Notes under the pieces: model-generated | What the model saw: only the letters and a program-made list of their open reading frames with translations | Databases searched by the model: none | Told to the model about the DNA's origin: nothing | Made by a program: the position numbers and the translations under genes | Source of the DNA: Gordonia lacunae | GTDB lineage: Bacteria; Actinomycetota; Actinomycetes; Mycobacteriales; Mycobacteriaceae | Direction of reading: 5' to 3' | Length of the DNA stretch: 64,000 nucleotides | Assembly (NCBI RefSeq): GCF_002149015.1 | Contig: NZ_NGFO01000024.1 | Coordinates: 1-64,000, forward strand | Shown here: piece by piece, positions 46,958 to 54,883 of the stretch | Layout: every line of letters starts with the position of its first letter | Position numbering within the stretch: position 1 is the first letter of the stretch

Positions 46958-48198
46958 CGACGGCGGTCATCTGGAGCGAGGACTTCCTGTCCTATCGCTG
47001 GGCCCACACGCACCCGATGAACCCGGTCCGACTCGCCCTCACGATGACCCTCGCGCAGAGCCTCGGTGTCCTCGACGACGTCGAGACGATCCCGCCGCAG
47101 GCGATCGACGACGACGCCCTGACCGTCGTCCACAGCCGCGACTACATCGACGCGGTGCGTGCGGTCGGCTCCGGCACGGCGTCGCTGTCGGGCCCGTTGC
47201 TCGAGCGGCTGTTCGGTCTCGGCGATGCCGACAACCCGGTCTTCACCGGGATGCACGAGGCCGCGCGCCTGCTCGTCGGCGGCACACTGGCCGCGGCGCA
47301 GACGGTGGTCTCGGGTGCGGCGACCCGGGCGGTCAACATCGGTGGCGGCATGCATCACGCGATGCGCTCGCGCGCCGCCGGCTTCTGCATCTACAACGAC
47401 TGCGCCATCGCGATCCGTTACCTGCTCGACCACGGTTTCGACCGCATCGCCTACATCGACGTCGACGCCCATCACGGCGACGGGGTCCAGGTCGAGTTCG
47501 CGGCCGACCCGCGCGTGATGACGGTCTCGTTGCACCAGCATCCGGCGACCCTGTGGCCGGGCACCGGATGGCCGACCGAGGTCGGCGACGGCGACGCCGC
47601 GGGCAGCGCGGTCAACCTGGCCCTGATGCCCAACACCGAGGACCGGTTGTGGCTGCGCGCCTTCCACGCCGTGGTGCCGTCGCTCATCGCCGAGTTCCGG
47701 CCGCAGATCATCGTCAGCCAATGCGGCGCCGACAGTCATCGGGCCGATCCGCTCACCGACCTTGCGCTGACCGTCGACGGCCAGCGCGCCGCGATGATCG
47801 CGATGCGCGACCTGGCCGACAAATACTGTGAGGGACGCTGGATCGCGGTGGGCGGCGGCGGCTACGGCGTCGTCAACGTCGTGCCGCGCAGCTGGACGCA
47901 CCTGCTGGGGGTCGCTCTCGGGCGCGAGGTCGACGTATCGTCGGTCATCGACGAATCCTGGTGTGCCACGGCCGAACAGATCTCCGAGCAGGTGCACTCC
48001 GACTACGCCGCCCCGCCGGTTCGGGTCATGGGCGACGGGGGCATCGTCGACTACCAGCCATGGGCGGGTGACGCCGGTCAGGAGCCACCCGAAGGCGTCC
48101 CGGCCAACGCCCAGCGCCAGACCGACCGCGCGATTCTCGCCACGCGACGCGCGGTGTACCCGCTCCACGGTCTCGACCCGGAGGATCCCCGTGACTGA
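46954..48198 (+). CDS. acuC: Acetoin utilisation-type deacetylase AcuC
   Basis: Zn2+-dependent class I HDAC-like lysine deacetylase, 414 residues. Tandem His in NIGGGMHHAM (H134-H135), metal ligands D171 and H173 in YIDVDAHHGDG, a third Asp in QCGADSH, and the GGGGYGVVNV glycine loop are intact, so it should be active. In Bacillus, AcuC deacetylates acetyl-CoA synthetase acetylated by AcuA. Here the next gene, overlapping by 8 nt, encodes a Pat-type acetyltransferase, so the two probably form a reversible acetylation switch. Confidence 0.93.
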   Translation: MTTAVIWSEDFLSYRWAHTHPMNPVRLALTMTLAQSLGVLDDVETIPPQAIDDDALTVVHSRDYIDAVRAVGSGTASLSGPLLERLFGLGDADNPVFTGMHEAARLLVGGTLAAAQTVVSGAATRAVNIGGGMHHAMRSRAAGFCIYNDCAIAIRYLLDHGFDRIAYIDVDAHHGDGVQVEFAADPRVMTVSLHQHPATLWPGTGWPTEVGDGDAAGSAVNLALMPNTEDRLWLRAFHAVVPSLIAEFRPQIIVSQCGADSHRADPLTDLALTVDGQRAAMIAMRDLADKYCEGRWIAVGGGGYGVVNVVPRSWTHLLGVALGREVDVSSVIDESWCATAEQISEQVHSDYAAPPVRVMGDGGIVDYQPWAGDAGQEPPEGVPANAQRQTDRAILATRRAVYPLHGLDPEDPRD

Positions 48199-51040
48199 CG
48201 ACACCACCACTGCACCGGACGCTGCGCCTGCCGACCCGCCCGCCGCGGTGGCCGACCAGCCGGAACCGCGCAGCCCGTGGGACTACCCGCGGCACTGGAT
48301 CGCCGATGTGCTGGCCTCCGACGGCGGCGTCGTGCATCTGCGGCCGATCGTGCCCGATGACGCCGATCGCATCGTGGCGTTCCACTCCAAGTTGTCCGAG
48401 CGAACGCGCTACATGCGCTACTTCGGCCCGACTCCGACCCTGCCGCCGCGCGAGGTGGCGCGGATGACGACCGTCGACCACCAGCAGCGGGTCGCGATCG
48501 TCGCCGAACTCGGGGGCGAGATCATCGCGGTCGGCATCTACGAAGGCCTCGGCTTCGACGGCAAACCCGAATCGGCGGAGGTGGCCTTCGTCGTCGCCGA
48601 CGAACACCAGGGACGTGGCCTCGGGCCCATCCTGCTCGAACACCTCGCCGGGGCGGCCGCGGAGAACGGCTTCACGCGATTCGAGGCCGAGGTCCTCAGC
48701 GAGAACCCGAACATGGTCGCGGTGTTCCGCGACGCCGGCTATCAGCTGGCGCGGAGCTTCGACGGTTCGACCGTGCACGTCGAGTTCCTCATCGACCCCA
48801 CCGAGGCGCTGCTGTCGGTGCGCAACGCCCGGGAACGCGCCTCGGAGGCACGCAGCGTCGCGAACCTGCTGCGTCCGACCTCGGTCGCGGTCATCGGCGC
48901 GTCGACGGACCCGAACAAGGTCGGCAACGCCCTGCTGGCGAACATCATCGCCGGGGGATTCACCGGACCCGTGTTCCCGGTCAACGGTCCTGCCCGGATC
49001 GAGGAGGAGGAGCCCGAACCGGGCCGCCGCGGGCTCGGTCGCGAACCGACGCCGGCTCGTCGCCGTACCCGGGAACGCCCCCCGTCGGTGCGCGGGATCC
49101 GGGCGTACGAGACCGTTCGCGACATCCCCGACCCCGTCGACCTCGCGGTGGTCGCGGTGCCGGCCGCCCGTGTCGACGACGTGCTCGACGACTGCCTGGT
49201 CAAGGGCGTGCGTACGCTCGTCGTCGTGTCGTCGGGCTTCGGCGAGTCCGGCGAGGAAGAGGGGCTGGAGAACGAGCGCCGACTGGTCGCCCAGGTCCGC
49301 GAACACGGGATGCGCCTGGTCGGGCCGAACGCGCTGGGGGTGGCGAACAACGACCCGACGGTCGCTCTGAACGCGACGCTGGCCCCGCGCATCCCGGGCG
49401 CCGGACGGGTGGGGTTCTTCTGTCAGTCCGGCGCGCTCGGGATCGCGATCCTCGACACCGCCGCCCGGCGCCAGATCGGTCTGTCGACGTTCGCCTCGGC
49501 CGGTAACCGCGCGGACGTCTCCGGCAACGACCTGCTGCAGTACTGGGACACCGACGCCACCACCGACGTCATCCTGCTCTACCTCGAGAGCTTCGGTAAC
49601 CCGCGCAAGTTCTCCCGGATCTCGCGCCGGGTCTCCCGCTCGAAGCCGATCATCGCGGTCAAATCCGGACGGGGTGCCATGACACCGGTCCGCGCGGCGC
49701 GATCGGCGGCCACCCTCGACGACCAGATCGCCCGGATGATGCTGGAACAGGCCGGCGTCATCCAGGTCGACACGATCCCCGAATTGTTCGACTGCGCCGC
49801 CCTGTTCGCCTATCAGCCGCTGCCGCGGGGACCACGGATCCGCATCATCGGCAACTCCTCGGTGCTGGGCAGCCTGGCGGCCGACACGGCGCGCAACGGC
49901 GGTCTCGAGGTCGTCGACACCATCGACCTCGGTGCTGGGGCGTCCGAGGAGGAATTCGAGTCGACGGTCTCGGCGGCGATGGCCGATTCGGGCGTCGACG
50001 GGATCATCGTCGTGTTCGTGCCGCCGGTGGCGGTCGGCGCCGACTGGCATGCCCGCGCGCTCATGGCGGCGGCGAACACGCCCGATGCCGATGCCGACAA
50101 GCCGATCGTCACGACCTTCCTGGCCGTCGACGGCATCCCGCCGGGCCTGACCCGGCCCGGTCCGGGCGGCATGCCGACGAAGGGCTCGATCCCGTCGTAC
50201 GGCTCACCCGAACGGGCCGCGGCAGCGCTGGCCCGGGCCTGGCAGTATGCCCGGTGGCGTATGCGGCCGGAGTCCGTCGTCCATCGTCCGGAGGGCACCG
50301 ATCCCGAGGCGGCCCGGATGTTCGTGCGCGAGGCCATGGCGGGCGAGGGTGTCCCCGAGCAGCCCGGCGAGCGGTTGCTCGGACACGTGGAATCGGCGAA
50401 GCTGTTGCGCTGGTACGGCATCGACGTGGTCCCGTTCCGCGAGGTCACCACGATGCACGAGGCGTCCGGAGCGGCACGCGACCTGGGACTGCCGGTGGCG
50501 GTGAAGGCGACGTCGGACAAGTGGCGCGGTCGCCTCGACCGCGAGGGTGCGCGTCTGGACCTACCCGACGCGACGTCCGTGGTGACCGCGTTCGCCGAAC
50601 TCACCGAACTCACCGGCGACCGCGTGCTGCACGTGCAGAAGATGGCGCCGAAGGGCGTCGGCACGGTCATCCGGGTCCGTGACGATCCGTCGTTCGGTTC
50701 GGTGATGTCGTTCGGTCTGTCCGGGCGCACCTTCGATCTGCTCGGCGATCACGGTTATCGTGCTGTCCCGCTGTCCGAGCTCGATGCGCGCGAACTCATC
50801 GAGGAACCCCGTTCGGCGCCGCTGCTGTCGGGGTATCGCGGAGAGGCGCCGGCCGACAAGGAGGCGCTCGTGGATCTGTTGCTCCGCATCTCCACCCTCA
50901 TCGACGACATCCCGGAGGTCCGCGAGGTGGTGTGCGACCCGATCCTGGCCTCGGTCGACGGGGCGGCCGTGCTCAATGCCCGGATACGAGTGGGCCCGGT
51001 GCCCGACAGGCGGGACACCGGACCCAGACGACTCGGCTGA
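48191..51040 (+). CDS. pat: Protein lysine acetyltransferase with N-terminal GNAT and NDP-forming acyl-CoA synthetase domains
   Basis: Multidomain protein of 949 residues: GNAT at about 45-205 (QGRGLGPILL acetyl-CoA loop near 138-147), CoA-binding domain at about 220-375 (SVAVIGASTDPNKVGNAL core), succinyl-CoA-ligase-like region to about 660, ATP-grasp at about 725-940. GNAT-first order is that of the Streptomyces Pat, the reverse of E. coli PatZ. The usual catalytic His motif SHTGSL is RSAATL here (near 505), so CoA-ligase activity is unlikely, as in Pat proteins. A charged insert (270-300) interrupts the CoA-binding domain. GTG 48191 overlaps acuC by 8 nt. Confidence 0.9.
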   Translation: MTDDTTTAPDAAPADPPAAVADQPEPRSPWDYPRHWIADVLASDGGVVHLRPIVPDDADRIVAFHSKLSERTRYMRYFGPTPTLPPREVARMTTVDHQQRVAIVAELGGEIIAVGIYEGLGFDGKPESAEVAFVVADEHQGRGLGPILLEHLAGAAAENGFTRFEAEVLSENPNMVAVFRDAGYQLARSFDGSTVHVEFLIDPTEALLSVRNARERASEARSVANLLRPTSVAVIGASTDPNKVGNALLANIIAGGFTGPVFPVNGPARIEEEEPEPGRRGLGREPTPARRRTRERPPSVRGIRAYETVRDIPDPVDLAVVAVPAARVDDVLDDCLVKGVRTLVVVSSGFGESGEEEGLENERRLVAQVREHGMRLVGPNALGVANNDPTVALNATLAPRIPGAGRVGFFCQSGALGIAILDTAARRQIGLSTFASAGNRADVSGNDLLQYWDTDATTDVILLYLESFGNPRKFSRISRRVSRSKPIIAVKSGRGAMTPVRAARSAATLDDQIARMMLEQAGVIQVDTIPELFDCAALFAYQPLPRGPRIRIIGNSSVLGSLAADTARNGGLEVVDTIDLGAGASEEEFESTVSAAMADSGVDGIIVVFVPPVAVGADWHARALMAAANTPDADADKPIVTTFLAVDGIPPGLTRPGPGGMPTKGSIPSYGSPERAAAALARAWQYARWRMRPESVVHRPEGTDPEAARMFVREAMAGEGVPEQPGERLLGHVESAKLLRWYGIDVVPFREVTTMHEASGAARDLGLPVAVKATSDKWRGRLDREGARLDLPDATSVVTAFAELTELTGDRVLHVQKMAPKGVGTVIRVRDDPSFGSVMSFGLSGRTFDLLGDHGYRAVPLSELDARELIEEPRSAPLLSGYRGEAPADKEALVDLLLRISTLIDDIPEVREVVCDPILASVDGAAVLNARIRVGPVPDRRDTGPRRLG

Positions 51041-51095
51041 TCGGAGGACCCGACCGAGGACTCAGTGAAGGCGGGAGTCGAGCGTGGGGGGACGC

Positions 51096-52112
51096 TCAGC
51101 TCGCGTAGGCGCGCAGGCGCTCGGCACGGTCACCGTGGCGGAGCTTGCCCATGACCTCTCGCTCGATCTGACGCACGCGCTCGCGCGACAGCCCGAACAT
51201 GCGGCCGATCTGGTCCAGGGTGCGCGGCTGGCCGTCGTCGAGGCCGTAGCGCATCCGGATGACCTGCTGTTCCCGCTCGTCGAGCGTGGCGAGGACGGCG
51301 CGGATGTCGGAGTGCAGCAGTCCGGCGATCACGGCGTTCTCGGCGGAGGTGGCCTCGGCGTCTTCGATGAAGTCACCCAGCGGTGCTTCTTCGTCGCTGC
51401 CGACCGGCATGTCCAGGCTCACCGGATCACGGCTGTGGTCGAGCAGGTCGGCGATCTTCTCCGCGGGGATGCCCGACTCGTTGGCCAGTTCGTCGTCGGT
51501 CGCCTCGCGGCCGAGCTGCTGGTGCAGTTCACGCTTGATGCGGGCGAGCTTGTTGACCTGCTCCACGAGGTGGACGGGAAGGCGGATCGTGCGGCTCTGA
51601 TCAGCCATCCCACGGGTGATCGCCTGGCGAATCCACCAGGTGGCGTAGGTCGAGAACTTGAAGCCCTTGGCGTAGTCGAACTTCTCCATCGCCCGGATCA
51701 GACCCAGGTTGCCCTCCTGGATCAGGTCGAGGAGGGGCATGCCGCGGCCGGTGTACCGCTTGGCCAGCGAGACGACCAGACGGAGGTTCGCCTCGAGCAG
51801 GTGAGCTCGGGCGGCCTCACCTTCACGGACGATGACCGCCAGGTCACGCTTCTTGGCGGCGGAAAGCCGCTTCTTGGTCGCCAGAACGTGTTTGGCGTAG
51901 AGGCCGGCCTCGATCTGCTTGGCGAGTTCGACCTCCTGCTCCGCGTTGAGGAGTGCGGTGCGACCGATTCCGTTCAGATAGACACGGACCAGATCCGCCG
52001 CTGGAGACTGGGCGTCGAGATCTTGTTCGGTCATCGCCGGCCGGGTACCCGGAGGGGTGACTTCGGCGAAACCTTTGGTCGGGGTCGAACGTGCAACTGT
52101 CGAGCGTGACAT
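51096..52112 (-). CDS. sigB: Stress-responsive sigma factor SigB
   Basis: Group 2 sigma-70 factor, 338 residues, non-essential relative of SigA used in stress and stationary phase. Region 1.2 [16 protein letters not shown] (about 41-56), region 2 with [20 protein letters not shown] and [15 protein letters not shown] cores, region 3, and region 4.2 [19 protein letters not shown] near the C-terminus are all present. It lacks the Lys-rich N-terminal extension of SigA. CAGGAGG precedes ATG 52112. The ECF-type promoter upstream indicates control by SigE or SigH, as in M. tuberculosis. Confidence 0.96.
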   Translation of the reverse strand: MSRSTVARSTPTKGFAEVTPPGTRPAMTEQDLDAQSPAADLVRVYLNGIGRTALLNAEQEVELAKQIEAGLYAKHVLATKKRLSAAKKRDLAVIVREGEAARAHLLEANLRLVVSLAKRYTGRGMPLLDLIQEGNLGLIRAMEKFDYAKGFKFSTYATWWIRQAITRGMADQSRTIRLPVHLVEQVNKLARIKRELHQQLGREATDDELANESGIPAEKIADLLDHSRDPVSLDMPVGSDEEAPLGDFIEDAEATSAENAVIAGLLHSDIRAVLATLDEREQQVIRMRYGLDDGQPRTLDQIGRMFGLSRERVRQIEREVMGKLRHGDRAERLRAYAS

Positions 52113-52144
52113 GCGGCCTCCTGACTTGAGTGCGTTCACTGGGT

Positions 52145-52173
52145 CCAACGTCCATGTGTGGCCGATAGTTCCC
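52145..52173 (-). promoter_or_regulatory. ECF-sigma (SigE/SigH-type) promoter of sigB
   Basis: On the minus strand GGGAAC (52173-52168), 18-nt spacer, GTTGG (52149-52145), identical in both boxes and spacing to the clgR promoter. The expected start is about 25 nt before the ATG. M. tuberculosis sigB is transcribed by SigE/SigH. Confidence 0.8.
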
Positions 52174-52319
52174 GAGAGTGCTTCGGAGCAAACCTCGATG
52201 AGGCTTGGTGACCTGCGCATTCTTTTCGGCGACTCGACAAGTGGCTGAGAAGTTGCTGAGATGTCGCGCGCGACGGAACCGCGATGGAACCGAGGCGACC
52301 CCGTGGAGGCGCGGTGGCG

Positions 52320-52772
52320 TCAGGCGCGGGGATCGTCGGGGTCGACGACGTGCCCGTCGACGGTGCGGGACAGCTGGTGGTCGGTGTCGGTGAGCGCAGG
52401 AGGACCGACGACGTGGTGGTCCGCGCCGTATTTGTACTGGGGGACCTCGCCGCGTTTGCGCGGCGGACGGTCGTTGGCGATGAGCACCGCCGCCCAGGGC
52501 AGCGGGATGGAGATCGCGACGATCGCCAGAGCCAGGAGTCCCGACCCGGTGATGCCGTAGGCGATGCCGGCGATCAGGAGAGCGGGCACGCGGAAAGCCA
52601 TGAGGAACAAGTATTTCCGCACACGTGCCCGGTGCTGGGCCTCCAGCGAGTCCGGCGCGTCGGTGATCAGGTAGGTCTCCGCGTCCGCCCGTTTGGACAG
52701 GGGGTGGCCGTGCTCGTCGACGTGCGGTGACGTGCTGCTGTGGCCGTGCTGACCGCGACCGGTCTCACCCAT
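52320..52772 (-). CDS. DUF3099 membrane protein (Rv2709 type)
   Basis: A 150-residue protein with two hydrophobic spans (about 54-75 and 77-98: LFLMAFRVPALLIAGIAYG, then LLALAIVAISIPLPWAAVL) and soluble ends. The N-terminus is His-rich (GQHGHSSTSPHVDEHGHP), the C-terminus acidic. DUF3099 proteins are restricted to actinobacteria and have no assigned role; Rv2709 also adjoins sigB. AAAGGGA precedes the ATG. The start codon is 71 nt from the repeat array. Confidence 0.83.
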   Translation of the reverse strand: MGETGRGQHGHSSTSPHVDEHGHPLSKRADAETYLITDAPDSLEAQHRARVRKYLFLMAFRVPALLIAGIAYGITGSGLLALAIVAISIPLPWAAVLIANDRPPRKRGEVPQYKYGADHHVVGPPALTDTDHQLSRTVDGHVVDPDDPRA

Positions 52773-52843
52773 GGATTCCCTTTGTTCGAACACTCTCTCT
52801 ACTGTCCCACTTTCGATCATCGAATGCACCCGCGGCTTCGCCC

Positions 52844-53024
52844 GCCGCCGGGAGCGGAGCGAGCGGGGCGAGCGGGGCGAATGGATGCCGCCGCCGGGAG
52901 CGGAGCGAGCGGGGCGAATGGATGCCGCCGCCGGGAGCGGAGCGAGCGGGGCGAATGGATGCCGCCGCCGGGAGCGGGGCGAGCGGGGCGAATCACATGC
53001 CGCCGCCGGGAGCGGAGCAGATCC
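52844..53024 (+). repeat. 37-bp tandem repeat, 5 copies
   Basis: The GCCGCCGGGA mark recurs at 52844, 52890, 52927, 52964 and 53002 (spacing 46, 37, 37, 38). Each unit carries GGGAGCGGAGCGAGCGGGGCGAATG, shown here in two parts: GGGAGCGGAGCG and AGCGGGGCGAATG. The first unit has an extra 9 bp and the last ends early. The core is shared with the 35-bp array at 20667-20771. The array fills the divergent gap between the DUF3099 and DUF3039 genes. Confidence 0.92.
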
Positions 53025-53069
53025 GGACTCCGGTGCTCCGTCGTTGGGCGGTTGACGCACAATGGACGT

Positions 53070-53342
53070 ATGGGAACCGAAACCATCGAACGCCCGGACC
53101 TCGACGAATGGTCCGACACCAAGACCGACGAGCGTCCCGATGCCGATGCGACCGATCGGGATGACGACGACCGCCCCAAGTTCTTCCACTACGTGAAGAA
53201 GAACAAGATCGCCGAGAGCGCGGTCATGGGCAACCACGTCGTCGCGCTCTGCGGCGAGACCTTCCCGGTGACGCGGTCGGCCAAGCCCGGGTCACCGGTG
53301 TGCCCGAAGTGCAAGAAGATCTACAGCAAGATGCGTAAGTAG
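53070..53342 (+). CDS. DUF3039 family protein
   Basis: A 90-residue soluble protein of the actinobacterial DUF3039 family (Rv2708c). After an acidic tail (ERPDLDEWSDTKTDERPD) comes KFFHYVKKNKIAESAVMGNHVVALCG and a C-terminal CPKCKKIYSKM; C62, C78 and C81, with nearby His, could form a zinc site. Function unknown. ATG 53070 starts the conserved region; upstream in-frame codons run through the repeat array. TTGACG at 53052 is a possible -35. Confidence 0.88.
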   Translation: MGTETIERPDLDEWSDTKTDERPDADATDRDDDDRPKFFHYVKKNKIAESAVMGNHVVALCGETFPVTRSAKPGSPVCPKCKKIYSKMRK

Positions 53343-53394
53343 CGGCTCCCTGACCGGGCTCGTACGCTGCCGCGCGGCGGCGGGCCCGGCCCGG

Positions 53395-54600
53395 TCAGTC
53401 GCGTCCGCGTTCCCGCGGATGTCGGCGGATCGGACCTGAGGACAGGCGGTCGGGCAGGGTCCGGAGTTGTCCGGTGAAGTCCGAGGTCTGTGAGTTCACC
53501 CAGTGGCGCACCTGGGTGGTGGTCGAGGCCTTGGCCGGCCAGAACTGTTGCACCGCGGCGTTGAACTCGGCGCCGATCACGATGCCGAATCCCAGCGAGA
53601 ACGTGAAGAGCAGGAACGCGATCGGGGTGGCCAGTGCTCCATAGGACACCCCGGCCTCGGTGATCTTGGTGAGGTAGATGCGCAGCAGATAGCTCGCCAC
53701 CCAGAAGAACACGCCGGCGACGACGGCGCCGCCGATGAGCCGATGCCACGGCAGGGGATTGGGCAGCGCGAGGTGATAGAGCGTCGTGAGCACGAACAGC
53801 AGCAGGACCGCGACGAACGGGAAATAGCCGTAGTCGATGAGGGTCGTGACGAACGATCCCCATGACTCCGGCACGATCGCCCGGAGGTAGTTCGGTCCGA
53901 GTGCCACCAGGGGCAGCAGGAACACCGCCACACTCAGGAAGCCGACGTAGAGGAACAGCGCGAAGAACCGCTGCCACACCGGGTTACGGACCTCGTGCTG
54001 ATCGTGAGCGTGTGCGATCGAGGCGATGAAGCACGAGACGGCCGAGGATCCCGCCCACAGGGACAGGACGAAACCGACCGACATCAGCCCGATCCGGCCG
54101 CGACCGAGCACGCTGTCGACGGTGGGGGTGATCAGGTCGTCGACGACGGTCGGGGTGAACGTGCGGTCGGCGAAGTCGATGATGCGGGCGTACACGACGT
54201 CGACGGTGTCGGGACCGAACCAGCCGGCGACGTAACCGACCGAACCGAGCAGTCCGAGCAGCAATGGCGGCAGGGACAGCGCCTGCCAGAACGCGGCCTG
54301 CGCGGCCCAGCCGATGATCCCGTCGTCCCAGGACTTGACGATGGTGCGCCAGATGACGCGGTGGATGTTCGGCAGCACCGGGAGGCCGGGCCCGGTCGGT
54401 GCCTCGGCCCGGACCGGGTCGTCGTTCCCCGGCTTCGCGGAACGGTGCGGGTCGGGGACCACCTCGACGTCGCCGGATGCCGGCGCGGCGCGCAAGCGGG
54501 CGGCGCGCAGGGGTTCGGTCGCGGTGTCGCCGATCGGGGCGGTGATCGCGGCAGGAACGGGCGCGGGCGGCGGCCCGGTCGGAAGGCTCGGCGCAGCCAC
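53395..54600 (-). CDS. YihY/BrkB family membrane protein
   Basis: Integral membrane protein of 401 residues, the YihY/virulence-factor-BrkB family (Rv2707). A Pro/Ala-rich tail (1-75) precedes six membrane spans from about 100 to 330; the motif SYGALATPIAFLLFTFSLGF (cores YGALATPIAF and FGIVIGAEFNA) at the last two spans is the family signature. Despite old names it is not an RNase; function is unknown. GTG 54600 is used; the frame stays open upstream but lacks ATG/GTG/TTG. Confidence 0.85.
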   Translation of the reverse strand: MAAPSLPTGPPPAPVPAAITAPIGDTATEPLRAARLRAAPASGDVEVVPDPHRSAKPGNDDPVRAEAPTGPGLPVLPNIHRVIWRTIVKSWDDGIIGWAAQAAFWQALSLPPLLLGLLGSVGYVAGWFGPDTVDVVYARIIDFADRTFTPTVVDDLITPTVDSVLGRGRIGLMSVGFVLSLWAGSSAVSCFIASIAHAHDQHEVRNPVWQRFFALFLYVGFLSVAVFLLPLVALGPNYLRAIVPESWGSFVTTLIDYGYFPFVAVLLLFVLTTLYHLALPNPLPWHRLIGGAVVAGVFFWVASYLLRIYLTKITEAGVSYGALATPIAFLLFTFSLGFGIVIGAEFNAAVQQFWPAKASTTTQVRHWVNSQTSDFTGQLRTLPDRLSSGPIRRHPRERGRD

Positions 54601-54787
54601 CGACGACGTCTCGTCGGCCAGCGGGACCGGGTTCCTCTTGCGCGTTGTGATGTGTTCAATATCCCTGATCGGAGGGGCGGTTGGGTACTCGGGTCACCAG
54701 GCGAGTCGTTCGGATCGCCCACGGGCGGCGACTTCCGCGGGCACCGCGGCCCGGTGTCGGGATGCGGGACCTGTCGCCCGTCGGCGG

Positions 54788-54793
54788 TACGAT
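54788..54793 (+). promoter_or_regulatory. Possible -10 box for the SF2 helicase gene
   Basis: TACGAT, about 90 nt before GTG 54884, in the 283-nt divergent gap with YihY. A 5' UTR of roughly 84 nt would result. Nothing else was recognised in the gap. Confidence 0.35.
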
Positions 54794-54883
54794 TGGCGGG
54801 TCCCCTTGGGCGCGGGTGCCGCACGCGAGGGGTCATTTCATGTCCGGCAGTACACCCGCACGCGTGGAGGAGCAGCACAGAAG

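Noticed and set aside
52844-53024. CRISPR array
   Set aside because: Same reason: period 37 bp with no variable spacers.
52740-53069. Repeat-encoded N-terminal extension of DUF3039
   Set aside because: RRERSERGEW-type peptides come from the DNA repeat; conserved residues begin at ATG 53070.
52320-53237. A 305-codon reading through the repeat array into DUF3099
   Set aside because: The conserved protein starts at ATG 52772 with a ribosome site; upstream is repeat-derived low-complexity sequence.
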